Positions 26,480 to 34,509 of a DNA stretch of 64,000 nucleotides are shown here, piece after piece (position 1 is the stretch's first letter; the number at the start of each line of letters is the position of its first letter). The DNA is from CAILZL01 sp050248275 (GTDB lineage Bacteria > Pseudomonadota > Gammaproteobacteria > Steroidobacterales > Steroidobacteraceae): positions 87,225-151,224 of the forward strand of contig JBFWSR010000006.1 in the NCBI GenBank assembly GCA_050248275.1. Direction: 5' to 3'. A program made the translations under genes and the position numbers. Under the pieces are notes generated by a model. That model had not been told where the DNA came from and did no database searches. It saw nothing but the letters and a program-made list of their open reading frames with translations.

Positions 26480-26818
26480 TTAGGCCAATGCGGTTTCAGC
26501 GTTCACGCGTGGCAACTTGGGAAACACGATTCCATCCGCCAATGTCGCCTCAGCGTTCACGCGTGGCAGCTTGGGAAACACGATTCCATCCGCCAATGTC
26601 GCCTCAGCGTTCACGCGTGGCAACTTGGGAAACACGATTCCATCCGCCAATGTCGCCTCAGCGTTCACGCGTGGCAACTTGGGAAACACGATTCCATCCG
26701 CCAATGTCGCCTCAGCGTTCACGCGTGGCAACTTGGGAAACACGATTCCATCCGCCAAGACGGTGCCGGAAACCAAAACTGCAGAAATTAAATAAAACAT
26801 AAACAATGACTTACACAT
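26480..26818 (-). CDS. Exported tandem-repeat peptide precursor
   Basis: The protein has 112 residues. A signal peptide (MCKSLFMFYLISAVLVSGTVLA) is followed by five copies of the 18-residue unit ADGIVFPKLPRVNAEATL, the last one ending NAETALA. GGAGGAGTT just before the ATG is a strong ribosome site and fixes the start; the longer frame to 26902 lacks one. Each repeat begins with LADG, the same residues found at the predicted signal cleavage region, as if the whole mature peptide had been duplicated. The function is unknown. A multi-copy peptide precursor or a structural repeat protein are both possible. Confidence 0.72.
   Translation of the reverse strand: MCKSLFMFYLISAVLVSGTVLADGIVFPKLPRVNAEATLADGIVFPKLPRVNAEATLADGIVFPKLPRVNAEATLADGIVFPKLPRVNAEATLADGIVFPKLPRVNAETALA
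26497..26758. repeat. 54-bp tandem repeat, 4.9 copies
   Basis: Direct repeats start at 26497, 26551, 26605, 26659 and 26713, and the last copy is cut short. The copies are identical apart from a single silent A/G change in the second. Near-identity including third positions means recent expansion or ongoing conversion. The repeat encodes the 18-residue unit of the peptide precursor. Confidence 0.95.
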
Positions 26819-27124
26819 AACTCCTCCGGTAAATTGATTGATATTAGTGACCGCTACCACGCGCTCATTCTTTGCATAAGCGATACCGAAATGAGAAACC
26901 AATCACGCTTGTGGGAGTTTTCAGGGAAATTCAGGCGAGCGCTTAGGAACCAGACAGGCTCGGTCGGAAATAGCTTTTTGACCGGCAAAATCAGCCTTTC
27001 GGATGTTTCCTGTCCACTTGCCCGCCAGAATCGGGACAAGACAGAGCTGACCTGGATGCTCTTGCATGTCACAATGTCACCAGAATCACTTGAACTGAGT
27101 TCAACAAGTCACTGATTAGCAGGC
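26819..27124. promoter_or_regulatory. Divergent intergenic region between the repeat peptide and the ECF sigma factor
   Basis: No gene is seen. It should contain promoters for both the leftward peptide genes and the rightward sigma factor operon. A perfect palindrome TTGAACT-G-AGTTCAA at 27090-27104 lies 20 nt before the sigma factor ATG and could be an operator. No clear -35/-10 pair was fixed. Confidence 0.4.
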
Positions 27125-27757
27125 ATGTACGTAACTCCCTTGCCCATCTCAGCGATCAATCCAGACGGTGGCCCTACCCAAAACCGGCAGGCAGTGACAC
27201 GGCTGCTATCCGCATGGCGCGCCGGTGACAACAACGCGTTGCAACAGTTAACGCCCTTGGTCTATGAAGAATTGAGATTGCTGGCGCATCGCTACATGCG
27301 TCGTGAAAGAAGCAGCCATACTTTGCAGGCGACGGCAGTAGTTCATGAAGCCTTTGTCCGCATGGTTGACTTGAATGTGGCCTGGCAGGACCGGACGCAT
27401 TTTTATGCCGTGGCCGCCACGCTGATGCGCCGCATTCTGGTCGATCACGCCAAAAGCAGATTACGCGCCAAACGAGGCGGCTCTGCCCACATCCACAGTC
27501 TTGATGCTTATGACTTCCCGCCAGTCGCCGCCGGCCCTTATGACGTACTGGACATCGATGAAACCCTGAACCAACTGGCACAGGTGGACACGCGGCTGGC
27601 GCGTACCGTGGAATGGCACTATTTCGGCGGACTGACCTGCCCTGAAATCGCCGCCATGCAGGGCATTTCGGAAGCCACTGTGCACCGTGACTTGCGGCTG
27701 GCCAAGGCCTGGATGCTCAAGGAATTGCGCCCCAACACCGCCGGCGCCCCTGCATGA
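27125..27757 (+). CDS. ECF RNA polymerase sigma factor (TIGR02999-like)
   Basis: The protein has 210 residues. The region 2 core is visible as YEELRLLAHRYMRRERSSHT and TAVVHEAFVRMVD. Region 4 carries the helix-turn-helix TCPEIAAMQGISEATVHRDL. HFYAVAATLMRRILVDHAKS is characteristic of the ECF group that sits beside Ser/Thr kinases (TIGR02999). The next gene, a Ser/Thr kinase, overlaps it by 4 nt (ATGA). In this group, kinase phosphorylation rather than an anti-sigma factor is thought to control the sigma factor. No strong ribosome site precedes the ATG. Confidence 0.93.
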   Translation: MYVTPLPISAINPDGGPTQNRQAVTRLLSAWRAGDNNALQQLTPLVYEELRLLAHRYMRRERSSHTLQATAVVHEAFVRMVDLNVAWQDRTHFYAVAATLMRRILVDHAKSRLRAKRGGSAHIHSLDAYDFPPVAAGPYDVLDIDETLNQLAQVDTRLARTVEWHYFGGLTCPEIAAMQGISEATVHRDLRLAKAWMLKELRPNTAGAPA

Positions 27758-28920
27758 AAACAGTCAACCCGCGTTGGGGACGAATCCAGGACTTGTTCAA
27801 TCGTGCGGCTGACATGCCGCAGACCGAGCGCGCCGCCTTTCTGGATCGTGAATGCGGCGATGACGCCAGTCTGCGCAAGGAGCTGGACGACCTGCTGGCG
27901 GCCGATGCCGGTCCGCCGTCCGATGTACAGAGCGGTATCCGCGCAAGCCTGCTGACCCAGGCTGTCAGCATGGCCATCGACAAAACCACCCGTGACCGTC
28001 GAGCCGAACTCATTGGTTCCGTGGTGGGTGCTTATCGGCTGACCGCCGTGCTGGGCCATGGCGGCGCAGGGACTGTGTACTTGGGAGAGCGCGCCGATCG
28101 GCAATACTCCGCACAGGTAGCGGTCAAGGTCGTTGAAAACGCCTTGATGCACGAAGAAATCGCCAAACGCTTCCAGGCCGAACGCCAGATCCTGGCCAAC
28201 CTGAATCATCCGCACATCGCCCGCCTGCTGGACGCCGGCGAAACCAGGACCGGACAGCCTTTCCTGGTCATGGAGTACGTGCATGGCGAACCCATCGACA
28301 AATACTGCGACAGCCGCAGGCTGTCACTGACGGAACGGCTGCAATTGTTCATCAAGGTTTGCGCCGCAGTTCAATACGCTCACCAGAACCTGATCGTGCA
28401 TCGCGACCTGAAGCCGGGAAACATCCTGGTCACACCTGACGGCACTCCCAAATTACTGGACTTCGGCATCGCCAAACTGATGGATGCCAGCGCCAAGGCC
28501 GCTGCAGAGCTGGCCCTGACCAGAATGAATGATCGGGTGCTGACTCCTGAATACGCCAGCCCCGAACAGATTCTTGGGCAGAATGTCACCACCACCAGCG
28601 ATGTGTATGCACTGGGCATCGTGCTGTATGAACTACTGACCGGCACCCGGCCTTACCAGGTCAACGCCGTCAGCCAACTGGAACTGGAACGCTCCATCTG
28701 CGTGATGGACCCTCCCCGCCCGAGCCAGATATTGCAGAAGCCAATCGTCAATGGCACAGCCAGCATACCGACCTGGGACATAAAGACAGTGGCTGCCGCA
28801 CGTGGGCTCAGCCCCAAACGATTGCCGCATGAACTGGCGGGCGATCTGGACGCCATCGTGATGCGTGCATTGCGCAAGGAACCCGAACGCCGCTACAGCT
28901 CGGTCGAACAGTTGGTCTAA
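27754..28920 (+). CDS. Serine/threonine protein kinase, catalytic half (gene interrupted by in-frame TAA)
   Basis: The reading gives 388 residues. It shows the kinase glycine loop LGHGGAGTVYLG (about 103-114), the VAVKVV lysine, the catalytic loop HRDLKPGNI (about 217-225), the DFG motif DFGIAKL and the activation segment TPEYASPEQ. The frame stops at a TAA (28918-28920) exactly where relatives continue. The next in-frame codons read DIKRQLDQQPVLARQGNW, followed by the usual membrane segment and TPR part. A single G-to-T change (GAA to TAA) would explain it. The kinase domain itself looks intact, but without the membrane anchor the product would be soluble. Confidence 0.9.
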   Translation: MKTVNPRWGRIQDLFNRAADMPQTERAAFLDRECGDDASLRKELDDLLAADAGPPSDVQSGIRASLLTQAVSMAIDKTTRDRRAELIGSVVGAYRLTAVLGHGGAGTVYLGERADRQYSAQVAVKVVENALMHEEIAKRFQAERQILANLNHPHIARLLDAGETRTGQPFLVMEYVHGEPIDKYCDSRRLSLTERLQLFIKVCAAVQYAHQNLIVHRDLKPGNILVTPDGTPKLLDFGIAKLMDASAKAAAELALTRMNDRVLTPEYASPEQILGQNVTTTSDVYALGIVLYELLTGTRPYQVNAVSQLELERSICVMDPPRPSQILQKPIVNGTASIPTWDIKTVAAARGLSPKRLPHELAGDLDAIVMRALRKEPERRYSSVEQLV

Positions 28921-28950
28921 GACATCAAACGCCAACTCGATCAACAGCCA

Positions 28951-30486
28951 GTGCTGGCCCGCCAGGGAAACTGGCTGTACTACACCAAACGCTTCGTACG
29001 CCGGCATGCCATTGGCGTTGGCATGAGCGCGGCGGCTGTCATGGCTCTTGTCGCGTTTTCAATCATCATGTCCGTACAAGCCAAACGCATCGCCGAACAG
29101 CGCGACCTGGCCCAGCAGGAAAGCGCCCGCGCCGAAAGTGTGTCTTCTTTCATGCTGGAAGTATTTACTGCTGCCGATCCCTTCAAAGCACAAGGCAGGG
29201 AAGTCACCGCCAAGGACTTGCTGGACAACGCCGGACAACGTATCGCCAGCGACCTGAACCAGCAACCGGAAGTACGCGCGCGCCTGCTGGAAGCGATTGG
29301 ACGTTCTTATCAGAGACAGGGGCAATATGAATCTGCTGTCAAATACCTGGACGACTCTCTGCAACTGCAGCGCAAAATGAAAACTACAGCGGGTCAGGAA
29401 ATATTACCTAATACTCTTAGCTACCTCGGCATAGCATTAAGAGATCGTGGGGACTATATAGCTGCCGAAAATGCACTGACGGAAGCGAAAAGTATTCTTG
29501 AGCGTAGAGGTCAACAGCAATCAGCAAGGTACATCCAACTGCTATCCGATATGGGGAGACTAAAGCTCTTCCGCAGCGATCCAACATCTGCAGAACGTTA
29601 TATGGAACAAAGCTTAGTATTAGCGCGTCAGCTTTACGGCAATGCTCATCCTGAAACTGCTGCGCTGCTGAGCAGCCATGCTCAAATTTTGTTGTGGCAA
29701 AACAAGCCTGAACAAGCCATCAAATCAGCGCGAGAATCCGTTTCCATATATCACTCAACTCTTCCAGAGAAACACCCTGATCGAGTCATGGCGGACTATA
29801 CACTTGGTGAAATGCTTTTCCGCCAAGGAGAACTTGATGAGGCAGCCGATTTAGTAGAGCACGCACTATCCACACAGAAGTTTCTGTATGGTGAAAACAA
29901 TATTATTCTAGCTGGAACTCTAGACACGCTTGGAATGATTCAACAAAGCCAAAAACAGTGGGACGCAGCGGAAATGAATGCCAGAGAAGCGCTCACCATC
30001 ACCCAAAAAGCTTTAGGCGCAGACAATATCAACACTGCTTATTATCATTCCGCCCTAGCCGACCTATTGATCAAGCGAAAAAAATACATAGAAGCAGAGC
30101 AATCTTCCCGCGCTGCTCTCAAAATTTTGCAATCAGCTACCGCACCCGACCACCAATACCTCGCCTCCGCCGAATACCTGCTTGCCGAGGTGCTGGTCGC
30201 GACCAGACGCAGCAAGGAGGCCGAGCCACTGTTGCGAGCCAACATCGAGCGATGGCAGCAGGCCAATGCGCCTGGCTGGCGTATTGCCCGTTCCAGAAAT
30301 CTGCTGGGTACAGCACTGCTGCAGTTGCACAAGACGGCTGAAGCCAAGACGTTGCTGCAAGAGTCTTATGAAGCGTTGAACGCCAAGGACAGTGGCGCTT
30401 CTGCCGACATCATCGCTGCCGCCAGGGAACGACTGACCAGCGCCGGCCTATCGGCTGCTGTCTCCGGACCGCGTCAGCCCAATTGA
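28951..30486 (+). CDS. Membrane-anchored TPR half of the interrupted Ser/Thr kinase
   Basis: The frame is open without a break from the TAA at 28920 to 30486. A GTG at 28951 is only a nominal start, with no ribosome site. A membrane segment (HAIGVGMSAAAVMALVAFSI, about 25-45) follows the basic TKRFVRRH. The remaining 450 residues are TPR-like repeats (for example AIGRSYQRQGQYESAVKYL). It is the C-terminal sensor part of the kinase encoded upstream. Unless the stop is read through, it is probably not made as a separate protein. Codons from about 29390 to 30150 are markedly more AT-rich than both flanks. Confidence 0.75.
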   Translation: MLARQGNWLYYTKRFVRRHAIGVGMSAAAVMALVAFSIIMSVQAKRIAEQRDLAQQESARAESVSSFMLEVFTAADPFKAQGREVTAKDLLDNAGQRIASDLNQQPEVRARLLEAIGRSYQRQGQYESAVKYLDDSLQLQRKMKTTAGQEILPNTLSYLGIALRDRGDYIAAENALTEAKSILERRGQQQSARYIQLLSDMGRLKLFRSDPTSAERYMEQSLVLARQLYGNAHPETAALLSSHAQILLWQNKPEQAIKSARESVSIYHSTLPEKHPDRVMADYTLGEMLFRQGELDEAADLVEHALSTQKFLYGENNIILAGTLDTLGMIQQSQKQWDAAEMNAREALTITQKALGADNINTAYYHSALADLLIKRKKYIEAEQSSRAALKILQSATAPDHQYLASAEYLLAEVLVATRRSKEAEPLLRANIERWQQANAPGWRIARSRNLLGTALLQLHKTAEAKTLLQESYEALNAKDSGASADIIAAARERLTSAGLSAAVSGPRQPN

Positions 30487-30582
30487 TCGTGGGCCAATTG
30501 ATCATTGGATAGGAACTTCGGCATTGACGCCGGCGTCTGTTACAGTCTCGCTTTATTGATTGAGACTGCAGGTACTTCACCG

Positions 30583-31428
30583 ATGCGCACACATATTCGC
30601 CCGTTAGGCTTATTCACTGCCCTGATCCTGTCGCTGGGCCTGATTGGTTCAGTATCCATCATGGCCGCGCCGCGCCAGGAAGCGACCTTGCTCAATGCCA
30701 CCCAGGTACTCACCGAACTGAGGAATGCCCCTGACCAGAATGTCCCAAGCTGGCTGCTGGAACGCGCCTACGCCGTGGCAGTGGTGCCTAATGTCATCAA
30801 GGTAGGCCTGATTCTGGGCGGACGCCGCGGCTCGGGAGCCATGGTCGTGCGTCAGCCTGACGGTAGCTGGAGCAACCCGGTATTCGTCAATCTGACCGGC
30901 GGCAGCGTCGGTTTCCAATGGGGCGTACAGTCTACCGACGTCATGCTGGTGTTTACTTCGAAGGCCAGCGTTGAAGGCCTGATTGGCGGCAAAGTGACCC
31001 TGGGTGCGGATGCCTCGGTAGCAGCGGGCCCGGTAGGCCGTCAGACTGCGGCGGCAACCGACATTGGTTTGAACGCCCAGGTGTATTCGTATTCGCGCAG
31101 CAAAGGCTTGTTCATCGGCGTCTCCCTGGACGGCTCGGCCATCACCATCGATAACAGCTCGAATGAAGCCTATTACGGCAAACCCGGCATACTGGCCAGC
31201 GAAATCACGGCCTCTTCCAATGCCCCCCATACGCCCGACTCGGCCAAGTCATTCATCACGGCATTGGGCAGTGCCCCTGTTGCCGCTCCGCCAGCCAGCC
31301 ATCCGGCGCCGATGACGCCTGTGCAGTCACCTGCTCCCTCGTCAGCAAGCACACCCAACAATCAGCCCAGCGGTCTGGTGACTTACCCTATGGAGGACAG
31401 CCATCCGGGAACCGAACCTCCGCCCTGA
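30583..31428 (+). CDS. SYLF-domain (Ysc84-like) lipid-binding exported protein
   Basis: The protein has 281 residues with a signal peptide (LFTALILSLGLIGSVSIMAA). A SYLF domain covers about 30-210, with the typical pattern AYAVAVVPNVIKVGLILGG, VTLGADASVAAGPVGR and VYSYSRSKGLFIGVSLDG. The C-terminal 70 residues are a Pro/Ser/Ala-rich tail. SYLF domains bind phosphoinositides and other membrane lipids; the bacterial role is poorly known. The start was set at MRTHIRP, since a TTG-led longer frame would bury the signal peptide. It begins about 100 nt after the kinase gene. Confidence 0.88.
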   Translation: MRTHIRPLGLFTALILSLGLIGSVSIMAAPRQEATLLNATQVLTELRNAPDQNVPSWLLERAYAVAVVPNVIKVGLILGGRRGSGAMVVRQPDGSWSNPVFVNLTGGSVGFQWGVQSTDVMLVFTSKASVEGLIGGKVTLGADASVAAGPVGRQTAAATDIGLNAQVYSYSRSKGLFIGVSLDGSAITIDNSSNEAYYGKPGILASEITASSNAPHTPDSAKSFITALGSAPVAAPPASHPAPMTPVQSPAPSSASTPNNQPSGLVTYPMEDSHPGTEPPP

Positions 31429-31475
31429 GATGACAAAGCTGGTTCGTTTCCAAGTTGGAATCAGTTGCCGGTTGA

Positions 31476-32129
31476 TCATTCACCAGCGGCTATTCCGATT
31501 GGGCAACTGATGCCGGTCCCGCCCAGTCCGCAGTAACCATCCGGATGCTTGGCCAGATATTGCTGGTGATAAGCCTCGGCAAAATAGAAAGCCGGGGCGT
31601 CAATGATTTCGGTGGTGATGATGCCATAGCCGGCCTGCTTGAGACGTTCGGCATAGGCGTCCCGACTTTGTACCGCTTCATGCCGCTGTTCCGCTCCATA
31701 AACATAGATGCCCGAACGATACTGGGTACCCATATCGTTGCCCTGGCGCATCCCTTGCGTCGGGTCGTGAGACTCCCAGAACACTTGCAATAACTGTGGG
31801 TAACTTACCTTGCCGGGATCAAATACCACGCGCACCACTTCATTGTGGCCGGTCAGCCCCGTGCATACTTCTTCATAGGCGGGATTGGGTGTATAGCCAG
31901 CGGCATAGCCCACCGCAGTACTGAATACACCCGGCTGCTGCCAGAACTTGCGTTCCGCCCCCCAGAAACAACCCAGACCAAACATGGCCAGTTGCATGCC
32001 AGTGGGATACGGCGGCAACAGAGTATTGCCATTGACGTAGTGCCGGCTGGGAACCGGCACAGCGGTGTCTCGACCCGGTAGAGCTTCGTCAGGCCGGGGC
32101 ATGCGAGCCTTGCGAGATGAATTAAACAT
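31476..32129 (-). CDS. msrA: Peptide methionine sulfoxide reductase MsrA
   Basis: The protein has 217 residues. The catalytic motif is GLGCFWGAER, with the reactive Cys near residue 54, and the family elements GYAAGYTPNPAYEEVC and YCGLGGTG are present. It reduces methionine-S-sulfoxide in proteins. About 40 residues precede the core, as in longer MsrA forms of proteobacteria, and there is no obvious signal peptide. The start was chosen at MFNSSRKAR, with AGG 9 nt upstream; the longer frame to 32222 is unsupported. Confidence 0.95.
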   Translation of the reverse strand: MFNSSRKARMPRPDEALPGRDTAVPVPSRHYVNGNTLLPPYPTGMQLAMFGLGCFWGAERKFWQQPGVFSTAVGYAAGYTPNPAYEEVCTGLTGHNEVVRVVFDPGKVSYPQLLQVFWESHDPTQGMRQGNDMGTQYRSGIYVYGAEQRHEAVQSRDAYAERLKQAGYGIITTEIIDAPAFYFAEAYHQQYLAKHPDGYCGLGGTGISCPIGIAAGE

Positions 32130-32203
32130 GACGACGCACCTGAATCCAGCCGAGGTTGCAGCTAGAATAGCACCTTCGAATCCGTCGCCATTCGCCATAC
32201 ACC

Positions 32204-32449
32204 ATGCACATCTGTCAATCACACAATCTCGTTACGCCTCTTGAAACCAACAAGCGCTATGGCATCAAGGTCAAGGTGCGCAGTTCCGATCCCTTCCGCA
32301 ATCTGGTTGGTAACGACTGGAGTCGGGAACATTGGTTCAGCAGCGCCACCGAGCGTGACGCCGCACTGGCCAGCATGAGCGGGAAATATGTGTATTTCCG
32401 GCCCGGCGACAAGCCCAGCCTGGACTTCGAGAAAATCGAAAAGAAATAA
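32204..32449 (+). CDS. Small conserved-looking protein of unknown function
   Basis: The protein has 81 residues, is soluble, and has basic and aromatic residues (HWFSSATERDAALASMSG, YVYFRPGD). There is no signal peptide or membrane segment. It is divergent from msrA. The ribosome site is weak, but codon use resembles the neighbours and the frame is clean. No function can be proposed. Confidence 0.55.
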   Translation: MHICQSHNLVTPLETNKRYGIKVKVRSSDPFRNLVGNDWSREHWFSSATERDAALASMSGKYVYFRPGDKPSLDFEKIEKK

Positions 32450-32516
32450 CCCGGCGGCCACACTGGCGCCGTGCTGCTGTACGCGCGCCATGAATGCAGG
32501 CAACACCTCAATACAA

Positions 32517-33830
32517 TCAATAATGAGTGTCGTCGGGGTTCTGTAAACGACCGATCAGATTGCGCAGAAACACCTTGTTGAAGCGTAGCTGGCAGGCTGC
32601 CGATGCCTGCTCAATCAAGGTGGAACTCACCTTCATCAAGGTCAGATCGGTGGCCGCCTGAATGGTCGCGAGGCGTTTGGCGCCACGCAGATAGCTGGTT
32701 TCGCCAAAACAATCGCCCGCCTCGATCTGCCCTACGCTCCGGCCATTACGCATCACTTCCGCAATACCGGAAACGATGACGTAGAAACGGTCATCCATTT
32801 CACCCTCGCGGACAATTTCCTCGCCGGCTATATAGTCCTGCCATTGGCTGGCGCGCAGCACCTCCATGATCTCGGCATGCGAAAAGTCATGGAAGAACTT
32901 GAGGGTACGCAGAATGGAAAACTGCTCCTGACGATCCAGCTTGGAATAGCCTTCACGCAGCCGTTGATGCACGCGCGTCAGTTCCGCCGCAAACTCCAGC
33001 CCGTTGCGATAACGCTTGGCAGGCTCTTTCTGCAGCGCCTTGGCCACCACTTCCTCGATCACTTCGGGAATATCCGGGCGCAGCGTATGAATCGGCGGCG
33101 CAGTGGCAAACACGATCTGATGCAGCAGCTTGGAAAGATTGCCGCCACGGAATGGCCTGAAGCCGGTCAGCAATTCATACATCACGGCGCCGAGCGAATA
33201 GATGTCGGAACGATTGGTGATCTCTTCCGACTGCACCTGTTCCGGCGACATGTAAGACGGGCTGCCCGCAATGCCTTCAATTCTGGAAATGTCCGAGTCG
33301 GCCACCAGCGCAATGCCGAAATCGATGATGCGTACATCGTTTGACTGCGTCAGCATCAGATTGGATGGCTTGATGTCGCGATGAATCACGCCGCGACTGT
33401 GTGCGTAGTGCAAGGCCTTGGCGCATTTGTAGATGATCTCCACCACATCTTCGATGGGCAACAGGTTATCCGGCTTGCAATAGGCAGCCAGCGTGCGTGC
33501 GCCATGCACATGCTCGGTTACGATGTAACAACGTTTGTTCTCTTCGCCTGCATCGTAGATGGGCAGAATGTTGGGATGCTGCAGCATGCCCACCATGTGC
33601 GCTTCCGACAGGAACATCTTGCGCGCCACCCGGGCGCGATCCTCATCGCTGGCTTCGATGTTGTAGACCTTGATGGCCACATCGCGCCGGTAATACGGAT
33701 CGTGCGACAGATACACCACGCCGGTGCTGCCACGCCCCACTTCCTTGACGATGAGGTATTTGCCGATCTTGGTCAGCGGCTGATTATCGACAGCACTACG
33801 TGCTGCATGGAGCAAGGAAGTTGGCTTCAC
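32517..33830 (-). CDS. Ser/Thr protein kinase with C-terminal cyclic nucleotide-binding domain
   Basis: The protein has 437 residues. Residues about 20-280 form a protein kinase: GRGSTGVVYLSHD glycine loop, VAIKVY lysine, HRDIKPSNLML catalytic loop, IDFGIAL (DFG) and SPSYMSPEQ activation segment. Residues about 315-430 form a cyclic nucleotide-binding (CAP-ED) domain with the GDCFGETSYLRGAKRLATI phosphate-binding cassette. No membrane segment is seen. The fusion suggests that a cyclic nucleotide or similar ligand switches the kinase. It lies 34 nt from the end of pgpA on the same strand, without an obvious functional link. Confidence 0.93.
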   Translation of the reverse strand: MKPTSLLHAARSAVDNQPLTKIGKYLIVKEVGRGSTGVVYLSHDPYYRRDVAIKVYNIEASDEDRARVARKMFLSEAHMVGMLQHPNILPIYDAGEENKRCYIVTEHVHGARTLAAYCKPDNLLPIEDVVEIIYKCAKALHYAHSRGVIHRDIKPSNLMLTQSNDVRIIDFGIALVADSDISRIEGIAGSPSYMSPEQVQSEEITNRSDIYSLGAVMYELLTGFRPFRGGNLSKLLHQIVFATAPPIHTLRPDIPEVIEEVVAKALQKEPAKRYRNGLEFAAELTRVHQRLREGYSKLDRQEQFSILRTLKFFHDFSHAEIMEVLRASQWQDYIAGEEIVREGEMDDRFYVIVSGIAEVMRNGRSVGQIEAGDCFGETSYLRGAKRLATIQAATDLTLMKVSSTLIEQASAACQLRFNKVFLRNLIGRLQNPDDTHY

Positions 33831-33864
33831 GTTAACTCGACGAAACTATGTCAAACCAGACGGG

Positions 33865-34341
33865 CTATATACGGATGGCCACATGCAACAGGACACATGA
33901 AAAAAGTCCTGCGATGATGTCGTCCAGCATAATTCCGAATCCGCCGGTGAGTCTGTGATCAGCCTCGCGTATCGGCCACGGTTTGACGATGTCGAAGAAG
34001 CGAAACAGCAAAAAACCAAGCAACAACCAGCGTAATTGCAGAGGCACGGCAATCATTGTGATGGCCATTCCCGCAAATTCATCCCAGACAATTCCCGGAT
34101 GATCGTGTGTATTGAGCCGGCGCGCGCTTTCGCCACACAGATAAATACCAAAGACACACAACATAACGATGCAACATAAGTAAACAGTCAATGACAGATG
34201 CATCAATCCATACACCATCGGCAATGCCACCAACGTGCCCATGGTGCCAGGCGCTTTGGGGCTCAGACCCGAGCCGAAACCGAAGGCGAGAAAATGCACC
34301 GGATCGCGCAGCACTGTTTTTGGATCGGCACTGAAACGCAT
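33865..34341 (-). CDS. pgpA: Phosphatidylglycerophosphatase A
   Basis: The protein has 158 residues with four hydrophobic segments. The family marks are FGSGLSPKAPGTMGTLVALP and IVWDEFAGM. It dephosphorylates phosphatidylglycerophosphate to phosphatidylglycerol at the inner membrane. The start was set at MRFSADPK (AGG about 11 nt upstream). The usual thiL-pgpA junction is separated here by a ~150-bp repeat element, so the downstream gene may need its own signals. Confidence 0.94.
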   Translation of the reverse strand: MRFSADPKTVLRDPVHFLAFGFGSGLSPKAPGTMGTLVALPMVYGLMHLSLTVYLCCIVMLCVFGIYLCGESARRLNTHDHPGIVWDEFAGMAITMIAVPLQLRWLLLGFLLFRFFDIVKPWPIREADHRLTGGFGIMLDDIIAGLFSCVLLHVAIRI

Positions 34342-34349
34342 CTTGTTAA

Positions 34350-34501
34350 AACCTATCTTAAAATGTAGCGAGCGAAGGTAGGTTGCCCACATCGTAATCG
34401 TGGGCCGGCGCGCAGGAACCGGAGTGTATGCGGCAATACATGAGGATTCCGAGCACCGCCGGAACGCAAGACACCGAGCGCAGTAATTTTGAGATGGGTT
34501 C
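34350..34501. repeat. Interspersed ~150-bp repeat element, copy A
   Basis: This shares long blocks with copy B at 47796-47943: GCGAGCGAAGG-A-GGTTG, GCGCAGGAACCGGAGT-TAT, ATGAGGATTCCGAGCACCG and CGAGCGCAG. The ends AACCTATCTTAAAATGTA and (reversed) AACCCATCTCAAAATTAC form an imperfect terminal inverted repeat. No protein is encoded. It lies between thiL and pgpA. Confidence 0.85.
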
Positions 34502-34509
34502 TACTCACG

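Noticed and set aside
26497..26758. CRISPR array
   Set aside because: The repeats are contiguous 54-bp units with no unique spacers.
26488..26802. Plus-strand repeat frames opposite the tandem-repeat peptide
   Set aside because: The 54-bp repeat opens several frames, but only the minus-strand one has a signal peptide and a strong ribosome site.
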